The translations under genes were made by a program, and so were the position numbers. 64,000 nucleotides of DNA from Anaerolineaceae bacterium. GTDB taxonomy: Bacteria; Chloroflexota; Anaerolineae; Aggregatilineales; Phototrophicaceae. This document shows, piece by piece, positions 55,922 through 62,573 of this stretch. The stretch spans positions 1 through 64,000 of the forward strand of contig REDR01000048.1 in the NCBI GenBank assembly GCA_007693385.1, in the 5' to 3' direction. Below the pieces are notes generated by a model. The model did not search any database, was not told the origin of the DNA, and saw only the letters and a list, made by a program, of their open reading frames with translations. Positions within the stretch are counted from its first letter, which is position 1. Each line of letters starts with the position of its first letter.

Positions 55922-57149
55922 GCGCGAGCAACGCCGTCAGCAAGGGGCGGCATGGACTGACCAGACCACCGACGAAGGGCGCAATGCGTCGTCGTCTTTG
56001 CGCGATGTGACCGCGCAGGGCTACGGCCTGAACATCGCGCCGAATCAGCAACGCATCATCGCCAAGCCGGTGTCCATCTTCGACATTCAGCCCGATCTCG
56101 CCCAGCCGCGCCGCACCATTCCCTCCAGCATCCGCACCGCATGGGACGGCGATCCAAAAGGCGTCAAAGCGCTGTTCATGGTGTGGTGGGGCGAAGTCCA
56201 GCGCGAGCGCGGCGAAGCGGCGGGCAAGGACGAACTGCCGTTTGATCTGGGCGCGTATCTGGAAAGCGGGCAGACCGAACGCACAGCCGACGAAGACGCC
56301 ACGCACGAAGCATCCGGGCCGCTAGAGCGTAGCCTGCTACAGATCACCATGCTAGCGGCCAGCATCCGCCGCGACGGGCTGATTAATCCGGTGACGGTTG
56401 AGCAGGGCAAAAACAGCCGCTACCGGCTGGAAACCGGCGAGCGTCGCTGGCTGGCCTATCACCTGCTCCATGCGTGGTTTGACGGCCACGACGGGCGGCC
56501 TGATGAGCGCGAAGAATGGGATACGATTCCGGCGCGGGTGGTGGAAAAATTCGACGTGTGGCGGCAAGCCAGCGAGAACAACGCCCGCGACGATCTCAAC
56601 GGCATCGGCAAGGCGCGGCAGTTCGCGGTGTTGATGATGGACTTGCGCGGCATGGAAAACTTTCGCCCGTTTTCCGCGTTTGAAAACGAGCAGGATTATT
56701 ACGCACAGGTCGCGGAGATGGCGTCGCCGTATGGCTCGCGGGAGCAGTTGCTCAACGCGCTGGGCATCAACAGCCCGTCGGTTTTAACGCGCCTGCGCCA
56801 CTTCCTACGCCTGCCGCATGAGATATGGCGCGGCGCGGATGATTACAATCTGTCGGAGGAAATATTGGAAGAACTTTACGGCATCGCCAGACAGGATGTC
56901 GATAAGGCGATCCAGCGCTTCCGCGAGATTATTCATGTAAAGAACGTTCGGATTCAGTCCGGCCAGACCAAGCGCAAAGCGCCACCCACCGAGCCCGGCA
57001 CGCGCCGTCATTTCACGCTGGTCTTGCGGATGATGAAGCAAGCTGGCAAGGGCAAAAAACAGTCCAACCAGCAGGCGCTCAAGACGCTGGCGGAACTGCG
57101 CGACTGGGTGGATGAACAGGAGCGAATCATCCGCAAGCTAGACTCCTGA
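55914..57149 (+). CDS. parB: ParB-like DNA-binding partition protein
   Basis: 411 residues, longer than the typical 280-300. The ParB/Srx CTPase-type motif ETGERRWLAYHLL (GERR at 175-178) and ENNARDDLNGIGKARQFAVL are present, then an HTH region around YGSREQLLNALGINSPSVLTRLRHFL, read in pieces. Its N-terminal segment has an unusual insertion (about 75-135) between VSIFDIQPDLAQPRR and the GERR box, and a basic linker near 340-360 (QTKRKAPP). Overlap with parA and GGGAGAT before the ATG show coupled translation. It would bind parS-type sites; nearby CACTTATCAC repeats are candidates. Confidence 0.88.
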   Translation: MSKREQRRQQGAAWTDQTTDEGRNASSSLRDVTAQGYGLNIAPNQQRIIAKPVSIFDIQPDLAQPRRTIPSSIRTAWDGDPKGVKALFMVWWGEVQRERGEAAGKDELPFDLGAYLESGQTERTADEDATHEASGPLERSLLQITMLAASIRRDGLINPVTVEQGKNSRYRLETGERRWLAYHLLHAWFDGHDGRPDEREEWDTIPARVVEKFDVWRQASENNARDDLNGIGKARQFAVLMMDLRGMENFRPFSAFENEQDYYAQVAEMASPYGSREQLLNALGINSPSVLTRLRHFLRLPHEIWRGADDYNLSEEILEELYGIARQDVDKAIQRFREIIHVKNVRIQSGQTKRKAPPTEPGTRRHFTLVLRMMKQAGKGKKQSNQQALKTLAELRDWVDEQERIIRKLDS

Positions 57150-57341
57150 GCGCCCGCCCTATCGCCGGATTACTCCGTGATAAGTGCCCCGCCCCACCCC
57201 TACCCCATCAGCGCGGATGACCGCCGGATTCACGCCTCCCCCGCCTGAATCTTCGCCTGAATAGCGGGTAGGGCGGGCGGTGGGGTAGGGCAAGCCGGAT
57301 TACTCCGAAAACCACTTATCACTCCCGAAATCACTTATCAC
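57150..57341. repeat. Repeat cluster between parB and prim-pol gene (possible centromere or origin)
   Basis: The 10-mer GTGATAAGTG at 57177-57186 occurs as its reverse complement CACTTATCAC at 57313-57322 and 57332-57341 (the last within the end of the replication gene). GGATTACTCCG occurs twice (about 57168 and 57298), both next to these 10-mers. CGCCCGCCCTA near 57150 is complementary to TAGGGCGGGCG near 57270, and CCCTACCCCA to TGGGGTAGGG, so the middle can fold into a long hairpin. The arrangement suits a ParB-binding site, an iteron-type origin or a two-way terminator. Confidence 0.5.
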
Positions 57342-59460
57342 GATACTTCGCATGTGCCCGCAACCACACCGCCAGATAGCCCGCCGGATTGCGAATCGAG
57401 CGCCCGCCATCGACTGATTTTTGCAACGAGCGCACCCCCCAATCGACCAGCCGCCCGCCATATTTTTCGACCCACTTTTGCGCCGTCCGGCGCGTGACCG
57501 CGTGCGCCGGATCAAGCGCCCGCAATGCGCTGTACAGTCGTTCGGCCATGCCATCATTTGCCGACTGCGGCGCGGCCTCCGGCGCCGGTTGCGGTGTGGA
57601 CGGGCGGAACGTTCGCGGCGGGATGACTCCACCGCGCCATGCGCCATCGAGCGCGGGTGCGGGCGCGTTCTGATCGCGTGCGACGGATGGCGTCGGTGCA
57701 GAATTGACGGGCGGCGCGGCGATGTGGTGGAACAGCGATTGCGGCGGGTGTGGCGTCGCCGGAATCGGCGCGGGCGGCATCGCGGCGGGCTGGTCGGCGA
57801 TCCGGTAATGGTTGGGCTGTTGCGACAGCAACGACACGCGGCGTCCGGCGCGTAATTCACGGCGGGCGATCTCACGGCGCGGCGGGTAACGCTTGCCCTT
57901 TTCCGTCAGCAGAAATTGACCCCATATCGGCGTATCAGACAAGGCGGCATTCACCCCGCGCTGACTCAATGGTGTCTCGTGGTAGCACGGCGTCGCCATC
58001 ACCCCGCACGCACGTTCATAGCGGCGGCAGGTGGTCGGGCTGACGTTCAGCCGTCGCGCTTGCCAGTGGCGGGCGTACTGTCCGGGCGCACGGCGGATCA
58101 ATGCGGTGTGCAGGGCGGCGCGGTACGCGGCGGGCGTGCGTAGGTCGTCGGGCGCGATAGTATCCGCGCCGCGCAAGGGCACGCCGAGCGCATCGCATAG
58201 CGCGGTGATCGACGGCATCACGAAGCACAGATGCGGCCTGCCGCGTCGATTTTTTACCGGCTCTGCTACCCTACCAAACAGGCATTGTTTGGTCTCATCC
58301 GCGTAGCGCTTAACAGCGTTAGCATATTTAGAGGGTGGGGTGCGGGGAGGGAGAGATTTCAGCAAGCGCACCGCCGCGTAGATCGCATTGCGTCCGACGC
58401 CGTGCGGCGCGAGCAGGCGGTAAACTTCCGGGGCGTTGAGCAGGCGTCCGGCTTCCACACCGAGCAGAAGCAAGCCGTCCAACATGCGGGCGACATTCGA
58501 CCAGCCCCGCGCCAGCAAAGACTCGCGGGCGCTGTTGGGCAGTTGCTCCGGTTCGGTTCGCGGCTTGGCGGGACGCGGACGCGGCGCTTGACTGAACGCG
58601 CTACGGATAGTGCGTTCGGCTTCGGCGTGGCGGCGGGTGGCGGCTTCCGGCGGGTGATCGCCATTCGGCGGTTGCGCCACATGATCGGGCGTCAGCGCGT
58701 CGCAAACTTGAAACTCACCGTAGCCAACATCGCGCCCATAGCGGGCACAGGTGAACAGCGCGTTGTTGCGTCCGATGCGCGGCGCGAGATGCTGATACAG
58801 CCGTCGCAGATCGCCCAATGATACCGAATCGCGGTTGAGTAGGTCAGGAGTCAGGTCTACGGGCGCTGAATCCGGCGCTGTGGCGCGATTTCCGGCGTTT
58901 TCTGGCGTTTTGCGCCTGATTGTACTGATAAAGCGCGAAATGCGGCTTAAATCGGCTTCTGTGAGTTTTTTGGGCGGCGCACCGTTGACAACCGCCCACA
59001 CCTTGCCATTGATGCGCGTATTGGGCGCGACGACATATTGACCATCGCCGCGCAATTCGATGCCGAGCGTCTGCTGGCCGCGCACCGTCAGATCGCCGAT
59101 GGCGTAGTAGTAGTGCGGCAGGCCGCGATTGCCGGAGCGCACCGTGAAGGTATCGAGCAGATCGGGGAAGGCGTCGCGGAAGGCGTCGCCGATTTCGTCG
59201 CTGTCGATGTCTACCACGACCACGCCGGAAGCGCGGCCTAACACCACGCCATACGCGCTGAAATAGTCGTGATTGAGCCATTGGTCATATTCGGCGGGGG
59301 TGGGCTGGCGGCGCATGTAAACCGCCCATGAGCGCAACGCGGGCGCTTTCTCCGCGCCGCGCATCAAACCACCGTTGAGCGGTATCAGTGACCATCCGAG
59401 CGCCTGCAACGCCGCTAGATTCTGCCGGATGTCGGTGGTTGTGTGTAGCAGATTAGACAT
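57331..59460 (-). CDS. Prim-pol replication protein (bifunctional primase/polymerase, PriCT)
   Basis: 709 residues. The N-terminal archaeo-eukaryotic prim-pol domain (about 15-170) shows Asp84 and Asp86 (VVVDIDSDE), His116 (GLPHYYYA) and IELRGDGQYVVAPN. A PriCT-1-like region follows (about 225-300: RIGRNNALFTCARYGRDVG, EAERTIRSAF). Then come a winged-helix-like stretch (RLLNAPEVYRLLAPHGVGRN), a central wHTH region and a Pro/Ala-rich linker before a final HTH. There is no helicase domain, which many plasmid prim-pol proteins have. Such proteins start replication of plasmids and phages. It converges on parAB, a common plasmid layout. Confidence 0.82.
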   Translation of the reverse strand: MSNLLHTTTDIRQNLAALQALGWSLIPLNGGLMRGAEKAPALRSWAVYMRRQPTPAEYDQWLNHDYFSAYGVVLGRASGVVVVDIDSDEIGDAFRDAFPDLLDTFTVRSGNRGLPHYYYAIGDLTVRGQQTLGIELRGDGQYVVAPNTRINGKVWAVVNGAPPKKLTEADLSRISRFISTIRRKTPENAGNRATAPDSAPVDLTPDLLNRDSVSLGDLRRLYQHLAPRIGRNNALFTCARYGRDVGYGEFQVCDALTPDHVAQPPNGDHPPEAATRRHAEAERTIRSAFSQAPRPRPAKPRTEPEQLPNSARESLLARGWSNVARMLDGLLLLGVEAGRLLNAPEVYRLLAPHGVGRNAIYAAVRLLKSLPPRTPPSKYANAVKRYADETKQCLFGRVAEPVKNRRGRPHLCFVMPSITALCDALGVPLRGADTIAPDDLRTPAAYRAALHTALIRRAPGQYARHWQARRLNVSPTTCRRYERACGVMATPCYHETPLSQRGVNAALSDTPIWGQFLLTEKGKRYPPRREIARRELRAGRRVSLLSQQPNHYRIADQPAAMPPAPIPATPHPPQSLFHHIAAPPVNSAPTPSVARDQNAPAPALDGAWRGGVIPPRTFRPSTPQPAPEAAPQSANDGMAERLYSALRALDPAHAVTRRTAQKWVEKYGGRLVDWGVRSLQKSVDGGRSIRNPAGYLAVWLRAHAKYRDK

Positions 59461-59493
59461 CGTTATCCCGCCTTTCTACACGGGAAAAACGTG

Positions 59494-59522
59494 TTGCCAA
59501 ACAGCCTTTTGAGCGCTATACT
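59494..59522 (+). promoter_or_regulatory. Strong sigma70-type promoter
   Basis: TTGCCA (59494-59499) and TATACT (59517-59522) each match five of six consensus bases and are separated by exactly 17 bases. It points away from the prim-pol gene into the candidate RNA. Confidence 0.7.
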
Positions 59523-59528
59523 CGTAGT

Positions 59529-59765
59529 AGTAATTTGTGTGCGTTAAACCTCACTTTCAGGGTGCGGTAATACACACAAACGTTCAAAACAACGTAGTTT
59601 GGATGTCCGGCGTCCGAGCCGCTAAAACCGGTTCGGATAACCGCAATCACTTTCGATAGTTATCAGCTAAAGCTGTCTCTCGTGCGTGGGTTCGCGATGC
59701 CGGATGCCCGCCCGTAATTCTGTTTGGCGGCGAAACCACACGAATTACGGGCTTTGCTTTTTTTA
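59529..59765 (+). ncRNA. Candidate structured small RNA, about 235 bases
   Basis: The unit starts about seven bases after a near-consensus promoter and ends at a strong terminator. Within it, TTTGTGTG (59534-59541) pairs with CACACAAA (59573-59580), enclosing a smaller CAC/GTG stem. GTCCGAGCCG (59612-59621) pairs with CGGTTCGGAT (59629-59638) with two G-U pairs and a 7-base loop. ACGTT/AACGT and CAGC/GCTG form further small stems. No open frame with a start site lies inside. It matches no RNA family I can recognise (not tRNA, tmRNA, RNase P or SRP RNA). Confidence 0.55.
59710..59765 (+). terminator. Rho-independent terminator of the candidate RNA
   Basis: GCCCGTAATTC (59710-59720) is exactly complementary to GAATTACGGGC (59742-59752), followed by TTTGCTTTTTTTATA. 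Eleven perfect base pairs plus a T-run is a very strong terminator. Confidence 0.85.
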
Positions 59766-60015
59766 TACCCCACACAAGAGTGCAACTGTGGCCAATACTG
59801 ACCGAATTTGTTTGCGATCTGGACTCGCACCAAACGTCAGTCGCTGGCTGTGTTGGTCATCGTTTTTCCGTCATGTCGTCACGTCCTCTAAACAATCATC
59901 TAAAATTACGCTTGTCGGTTATCTCATCGCGGATCGCTGATTGCTCTCAAGCGCCGCGCCGGTAGATTGCATTTATAGTGCATCTATACAGAATGTTAAA
60001 TCTTGTCGCAACCGC

Positions 60016-60066
60016 TAGTCAAAATCGCCATTCTGTGTTATGATCTATGTCTATTCTGACATAGAT
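60016..60066 (+). promoter_or_regulatory. Promoter overlapped by operator-like palindrome
   Basis: TAGTCA (60016-60021) and TATGAT (60039-60044) are 17 bases apart. A perfect inverted repeat, ATCTATGTC (60043-60051) and GACATAGAT (60058-60066), covers the end of the -10 box and the predicted start site, the position of a repressor operator. Confidence 0.5.
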
Positions 60067-60079
60067 TGTTGTGCGATGG

Positions 60080-60113
60080 CGTGCTGGGTAATACAGCACG
60101 TCAATTCTTTTTA
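60080..60113 (+). terminator. Hairpin with T-run, end of a possible very short RNA
   Basis: CGTGCTG (60080-60086) pairs with CAGCACG (60094-60100), followed by TCAATTCTTTTTAT. It lies only about 30 bases after the predicted start of the previous promoter, so the transcript would be about 60 bases. The T-run begins six bases past the stem, which is late for a standard terminator. Confidence 0.45.
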
Positions 60114-60245
60114 TAGGTCTATGTGCTAATTAATCCCCAGATAATCGCACCACAGCATAATCAACGCGCTTTCCACAATATACATCACCCTGTCAGATTC
60201 CGCAACGGATAGAACAAAACAAACAACGCTTAAATCAAAAACTAT

Positions 60246-60276
60246 AACAGATTCCAAACCTGATTAGACATCTGTT
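60246..60276 (-). terminator. Terminator for the GT2 gene
   Basis: On the minus strand AACAGAT (from 60276) pairs with ATCTGTT (to 60246), followed by ATAGTTTTTG. It lies 17 bases past the GT2 stop. The loop of 17 bases is rather long. Confidence 0.5.
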
Positions 60277-60293
60277 CTAACTTTCGGCGCGGG

Positions 60294-61760
60294 TCAATGC
60301 GCGGTCTGGTACAGATTCCACGCGGCGAAGACGCCGAAAGCGACGGCATAAGTCAGCATGTACGGCGCGAAGGCGGGCAGATGCGCCAGCGCGATCCACA
60401 CCCCGCCCAGCGCATACACCGTCAGCAAGCCCTCAAAGAAGGTGACGCCATCCATCGTCAGCCGGTAGTGGCTGGTCGTCCAGTTTTCGCGGTGGGCGGT
60501 GACGCGAAACTTGGGCGTCCGTTTGAATTCATCCGTCTGCTGGGCGGGCAGGAACACGCGCAGGACGGCGACGCTGTTACTGAGCACAACGGCCACTCCG
60601 ACCAGCAATTGCGCCGGAAAGTACAGCAGGCGGCGCGGCCAATCGTCATATAGCGCGGCCTGCCCGCACGCGATCAACAACGGCGGGATGATGCCGAATA
60701 GCGATAGGATGCCGGGCGCTGGTAAGCGCTGGAAGAAGCCGCCGAGCAATAGCGGCGGCGCGAGTAAGAACAGGCACAGCAAAACCGGCTGGATCAGATA
60801 TTGGCCGAGATGGGTCAAGCCCATGAACTTTTGCAGGGCGTTATGGCGCGGGCTGGTCAGCAGGTCGTGCAGATGTCGCCGTAAACATTGCGTGCTACCC
60901 GTCGCCCAGCGTGCTTGTTGCGTCTTGTAGGCTTGCACCTGCGGCGGCAATTCGCCGGGCACGGCCACATCACGCAGATACAGAAAGCGCCAGCCGCGTA
61001 ACAGGGCGCGATAGGACAGGTCTAAATCTTCGGTGAGGGTGAGCGCAGACCAGCCGCCTGCCGCGTTGATCGCGGATACGCGCCAAACCGCGCCGGTGCC
61101 GTTCATCGACATCGGCAGTCCGCCACGATTGCGGGCGACTTGCTCGACGGCGAAATGCGCGTCGATGTTGAGCGACTGGGCGCGGGTCAGCCAGTTGGTG
61201 TCATGGTTGAGGTGGCTCCAGCGCGTTTGCACCATCGCTAAATGCCGGTCAGCGCTGAAATAGGGCAGGGTGCGCCGCAGGAAATCCGGCGCGGGCACGA
61301 AGTCGGCGTCGAAGATGGCGACGCAATCCGTCGTCACATCGCGCAGACCGTAGGCCAACGCGCCCGCTTTGTAACCGGTGCGTTCCGCCCGCCGAATATG
61401 GTGGATGTTATCGCGGCGCACGTTGTAGCGGCGCAGATCGGCCAGCACATCGGCGATCAAGTCGGTGGTGTGGTCGGTGGAGTCGTCCAATATTTGAATG
61501 TGCAGTTTATCCGGCGGGTAATCCAGCGCGGCGCAAGCGTGCAATAAGCGCTCGACGACGTGCGCCTCGTTGTAGATCGGAAGCTGAATCGTGACCGACG
61601 GCCACCCCTCCGGCGGGACGGTGGGCGGCGGTGGATCGGCGCGGCGATGCGTCACGTAGATCAGCAAGAGCACGGTATAGGCCAGCACGTACAGCAGGAC
61701 GAAGGCGCTAGCCGCGATGTAGGCAAATCCGGCGATTTCCAGCAATATCTGAATAATCAT
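60294..61760 (-). CDS. Family 2 glycosyltransferase, processive polysaccharide synthase-like (CslA/CelA-like)
   Basis: 488 residues. An N-terminal membrane segment (about 5-36) is followed by the GT-A domain: PIYNEAHVVERLL, ILDDSTDHTTD (Asp92-Asp93), FDADFVPAPDFL (DxD at 151-153), TEDLDLSYRALL (TED) and QTQQ-like KTQQARWATGS (QxxRW box). Four or five membrane segments complete it. The DDS, DxD, TED and QxxRW set is that of processive beta-glycan synthases such as mannan and cellulose synthases. No PilZ domain is fused. A 39-residue membrane peptide is encoded seven bases upstream and may be a helper subunit. It has its own terminator downstream. Confidence 0.88.
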   Translation of the reverse strand: MIIQILLEIAGFAYIAASAFVLLYVLAYTVLLLIYVTHRRADPPPPTVPPEGWPSVTIQLPIYNEAHVVERLLHACAALDYPPDKLHIQILDDSTDHTTDLIADVLADLRRYNVRRDNIHHIRRAERTGYKAGALAYGLRDVTTDCVAIFDADFVPAPDFLRRTLPYFSADRHLAMVQTRWSHLNHDTNWLTRAQSLNIDAHFAVEQVARNRGGLPMSMNGTGAVWRVSAINAAGGWSALTLTEDLDLSYRALLRGWRFLYLRDVAVPGELPPQVQAYKTQQARWATGSTQCLRRHLHDLLTSPRHNALQKFMGLTHLGQYLIQPVLLCLFLLAPPLLLGGFFQRLPAPGILSLFGIIPPLLIACGQAALYDDWPRRLLYFPAQLLVGVAVVLSNSVAVLRVFLPAQQTDEFKRTPKFRVTAHRENWTTSHYRLTMDGVTFFEGLLTVYALGGVWIALAHLPAFAPYMLTYAVAFGVFAAWNLYQTAH

Positions 61761-61767
61761 AACGTGC

Positions 61768-61887
61768 TCAAAATGCCTGATAAATCCACTGCGGGGCGCT
61801 ATCCGTCGTGACGATCAAAAGCCAGATAGCCAGCAGGCATAACGCAACTGCGTACAGATTTTCTCGCGTGAATAATCGTCTGAACAT
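61768..61887 (-). CDS. 39-residue single-pass membrane peptide upstream of GT2 gene
   Basis: A short frame on the minus strand, ATG at 61885-61887 and TGA at 61768-61770. The peptide begins MFRRLFTRENLY and continues with a hydrophobic run (AVALCLLAIWLLIVTT) and a short polar tail (DSAPQWIYQAF). The basic N-terminus and one membrane helix predict a type II-like topology with the start inside. It ends seven bases before the GT2 ATG, so the two genes should be co-translated. GCGAGAG before the ATG is a modest ribosome site. Small membrane subunits accompany several glycan synthases, which makes a helper role reasonable. Confidence 0.6.
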   Translation of the reverse strand: MFRRLFTRENLYAVALCLLAIWLLIVTTDSAPQWIYQAF

Positions 61888-61908
61888 GCTCTCGCTTTCT
61901 GTGTGGGT

Positions 61909-61934
61909 GGGCGTAGTACGCTACGCCCCTACAG
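61909..61934. repeat. Dispersed palindromic hairpin, copy 7
   Basis: GGGCGTAG (61909-61916) pairs with CTACGCCC (61921-61928) around TACG, followed by CTACAG. It lies between the small winged-helix gene and the membrane-peptide gene. Confidence 0.7.
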
Positions 61935-61948
61935 ATTTTCTTCTGGAT

Positions 61949-61973
61949 TGTAGGGGCACAATGTATTGTGTCC
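61949..61973. repeat. Dispersed palindromic hairpin, copy 8
   Basis: TGTAG then GGGCACAAT (61954-61962) pairs with ATTGTGTCC (61965-61973) with one G-U around GT. It is inverted relative to copy 7, 15 bases away, so the two TGTAG/CTACA ends face each other. Confidence 0.65.
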
Positions 61974-61993
61974 AAAACCGATTGCGCCCGCGT

Positions 61994-62272
61994 TTATGGA
62001 TTCTCATCCGGTGGGGGATCGTCAAATATGCCGTACAGCCAGCGAAAGCCCTCACGGGAATACCCCTTTTGCTGACGGGATTGGATGAAGCCTTCATCGA
62101 CGAAAAGCTCCAGCAAGGTAATATCATACGGGGTGAGCCGCCGTTTACCCAGCGCCGCCGCGATTTGCCCGCGTGTCAGCCAGCGATTGCGCTGTGTCTG
62201 CAAGATCGCAAGGATTTTTTGCCCGTGCTCGGTGATATGCTGTCGGCGTGAATCCGGATCAGGTGATGACAT
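61994..62272 (-). CDS. Small winged-helix-like protein
   Basis: 92 residues, no signal. The centre reads GQKILAILQTQRNRWLTRGQIAAALGKRRLTPYDITLLELFVDEG, here taken in pieces, as helix-helix-turn-helix, followed by a wing-like strand pair (FIQSRQQKGYSREGFRWLYGIF). This resembles small MarR/ArsR or RepA-type winged-helix units that tell DNA sequence. An acidic Pro/Asp tail ends it. AGGA before the ATG supports the start. It sits between the PHAX-domain gene (divergent) and the GT2 unit (same strand), so it may regulate either. Confidence 0.62.
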   Translation of the reverse strand: MSSPDPDSRRQHITEHGQKILAILQTQRNRWLTRGQIAAALGKRRLTPYDITLLELFVDEGFIQSRQQKGYSREGFRWLYGIFDDPPPDENP

Positions 62273-62573
62273 AATTCATCCTGTTCGTTGCAATTTGACT
62301 GTGCGCGAAGGGCGGTTAAACCCACTGTCACGATATATCCCATCGCACAGAACGTCAAGTCAGGGCGCAAGGGCGCAATCGCCGATAAATTGGTTTTCCG
62401 TCGGAATTTATGTTAATCTTGTCGTATATCCTTCTGAGGACCGCGCACAAACGACGCGATGCACGCCTGCCGGTTGGCCGGTCATCGCGCTATAATGGTG
62501 GTGATATCTATTTGCCCGCGCTGGTCGGTCATTTCAACCGTCGCGTGATAGTCAGCATGAATAGGGGGGAAGT
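62273..62573. promoter_or_regulatory. Divergent gap with TATAAT box for the PHAX-domain gene
   Basis: This 301-base gap lies between the winged-helix gene and the PHAX-domain gene. A perfect TATAAT at 62491-62496 reads toward the latter with a leader of about 70 bases; no good -35 accompanies it, so an activator may be needed. No other feature is seen. Confidence 0.45.

Larger units (their letters stand above)
59461..60293. other. 833-base gene-free region between replication and GT2 genes
   Basis: No open frame here has a ribosome site or a plausible protein. It holds two candidate plus-strand RNA units (59530-59765 and about 60050-60113), each with a promoter and hairpin end, an operator-like palindrome, and a minus-strand terminator for the GT2 gene. 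It is more AT-rich than its surroundings in the right half. Confidence 0.6.

Noticed and set aside
59686-59940. 84-residue plus-strand open frame after the candidate RNA
   Set aside because: It crosses a very strong terminator and has no ribosome site or recognisable fold.
61808-62251. 147-residue plus-strand open frame opposite the winged-helix gene
   Set aside because: Composition is unlike a protein, it spans two palindromic repeats, and the opposite strand has two better-supported genes.
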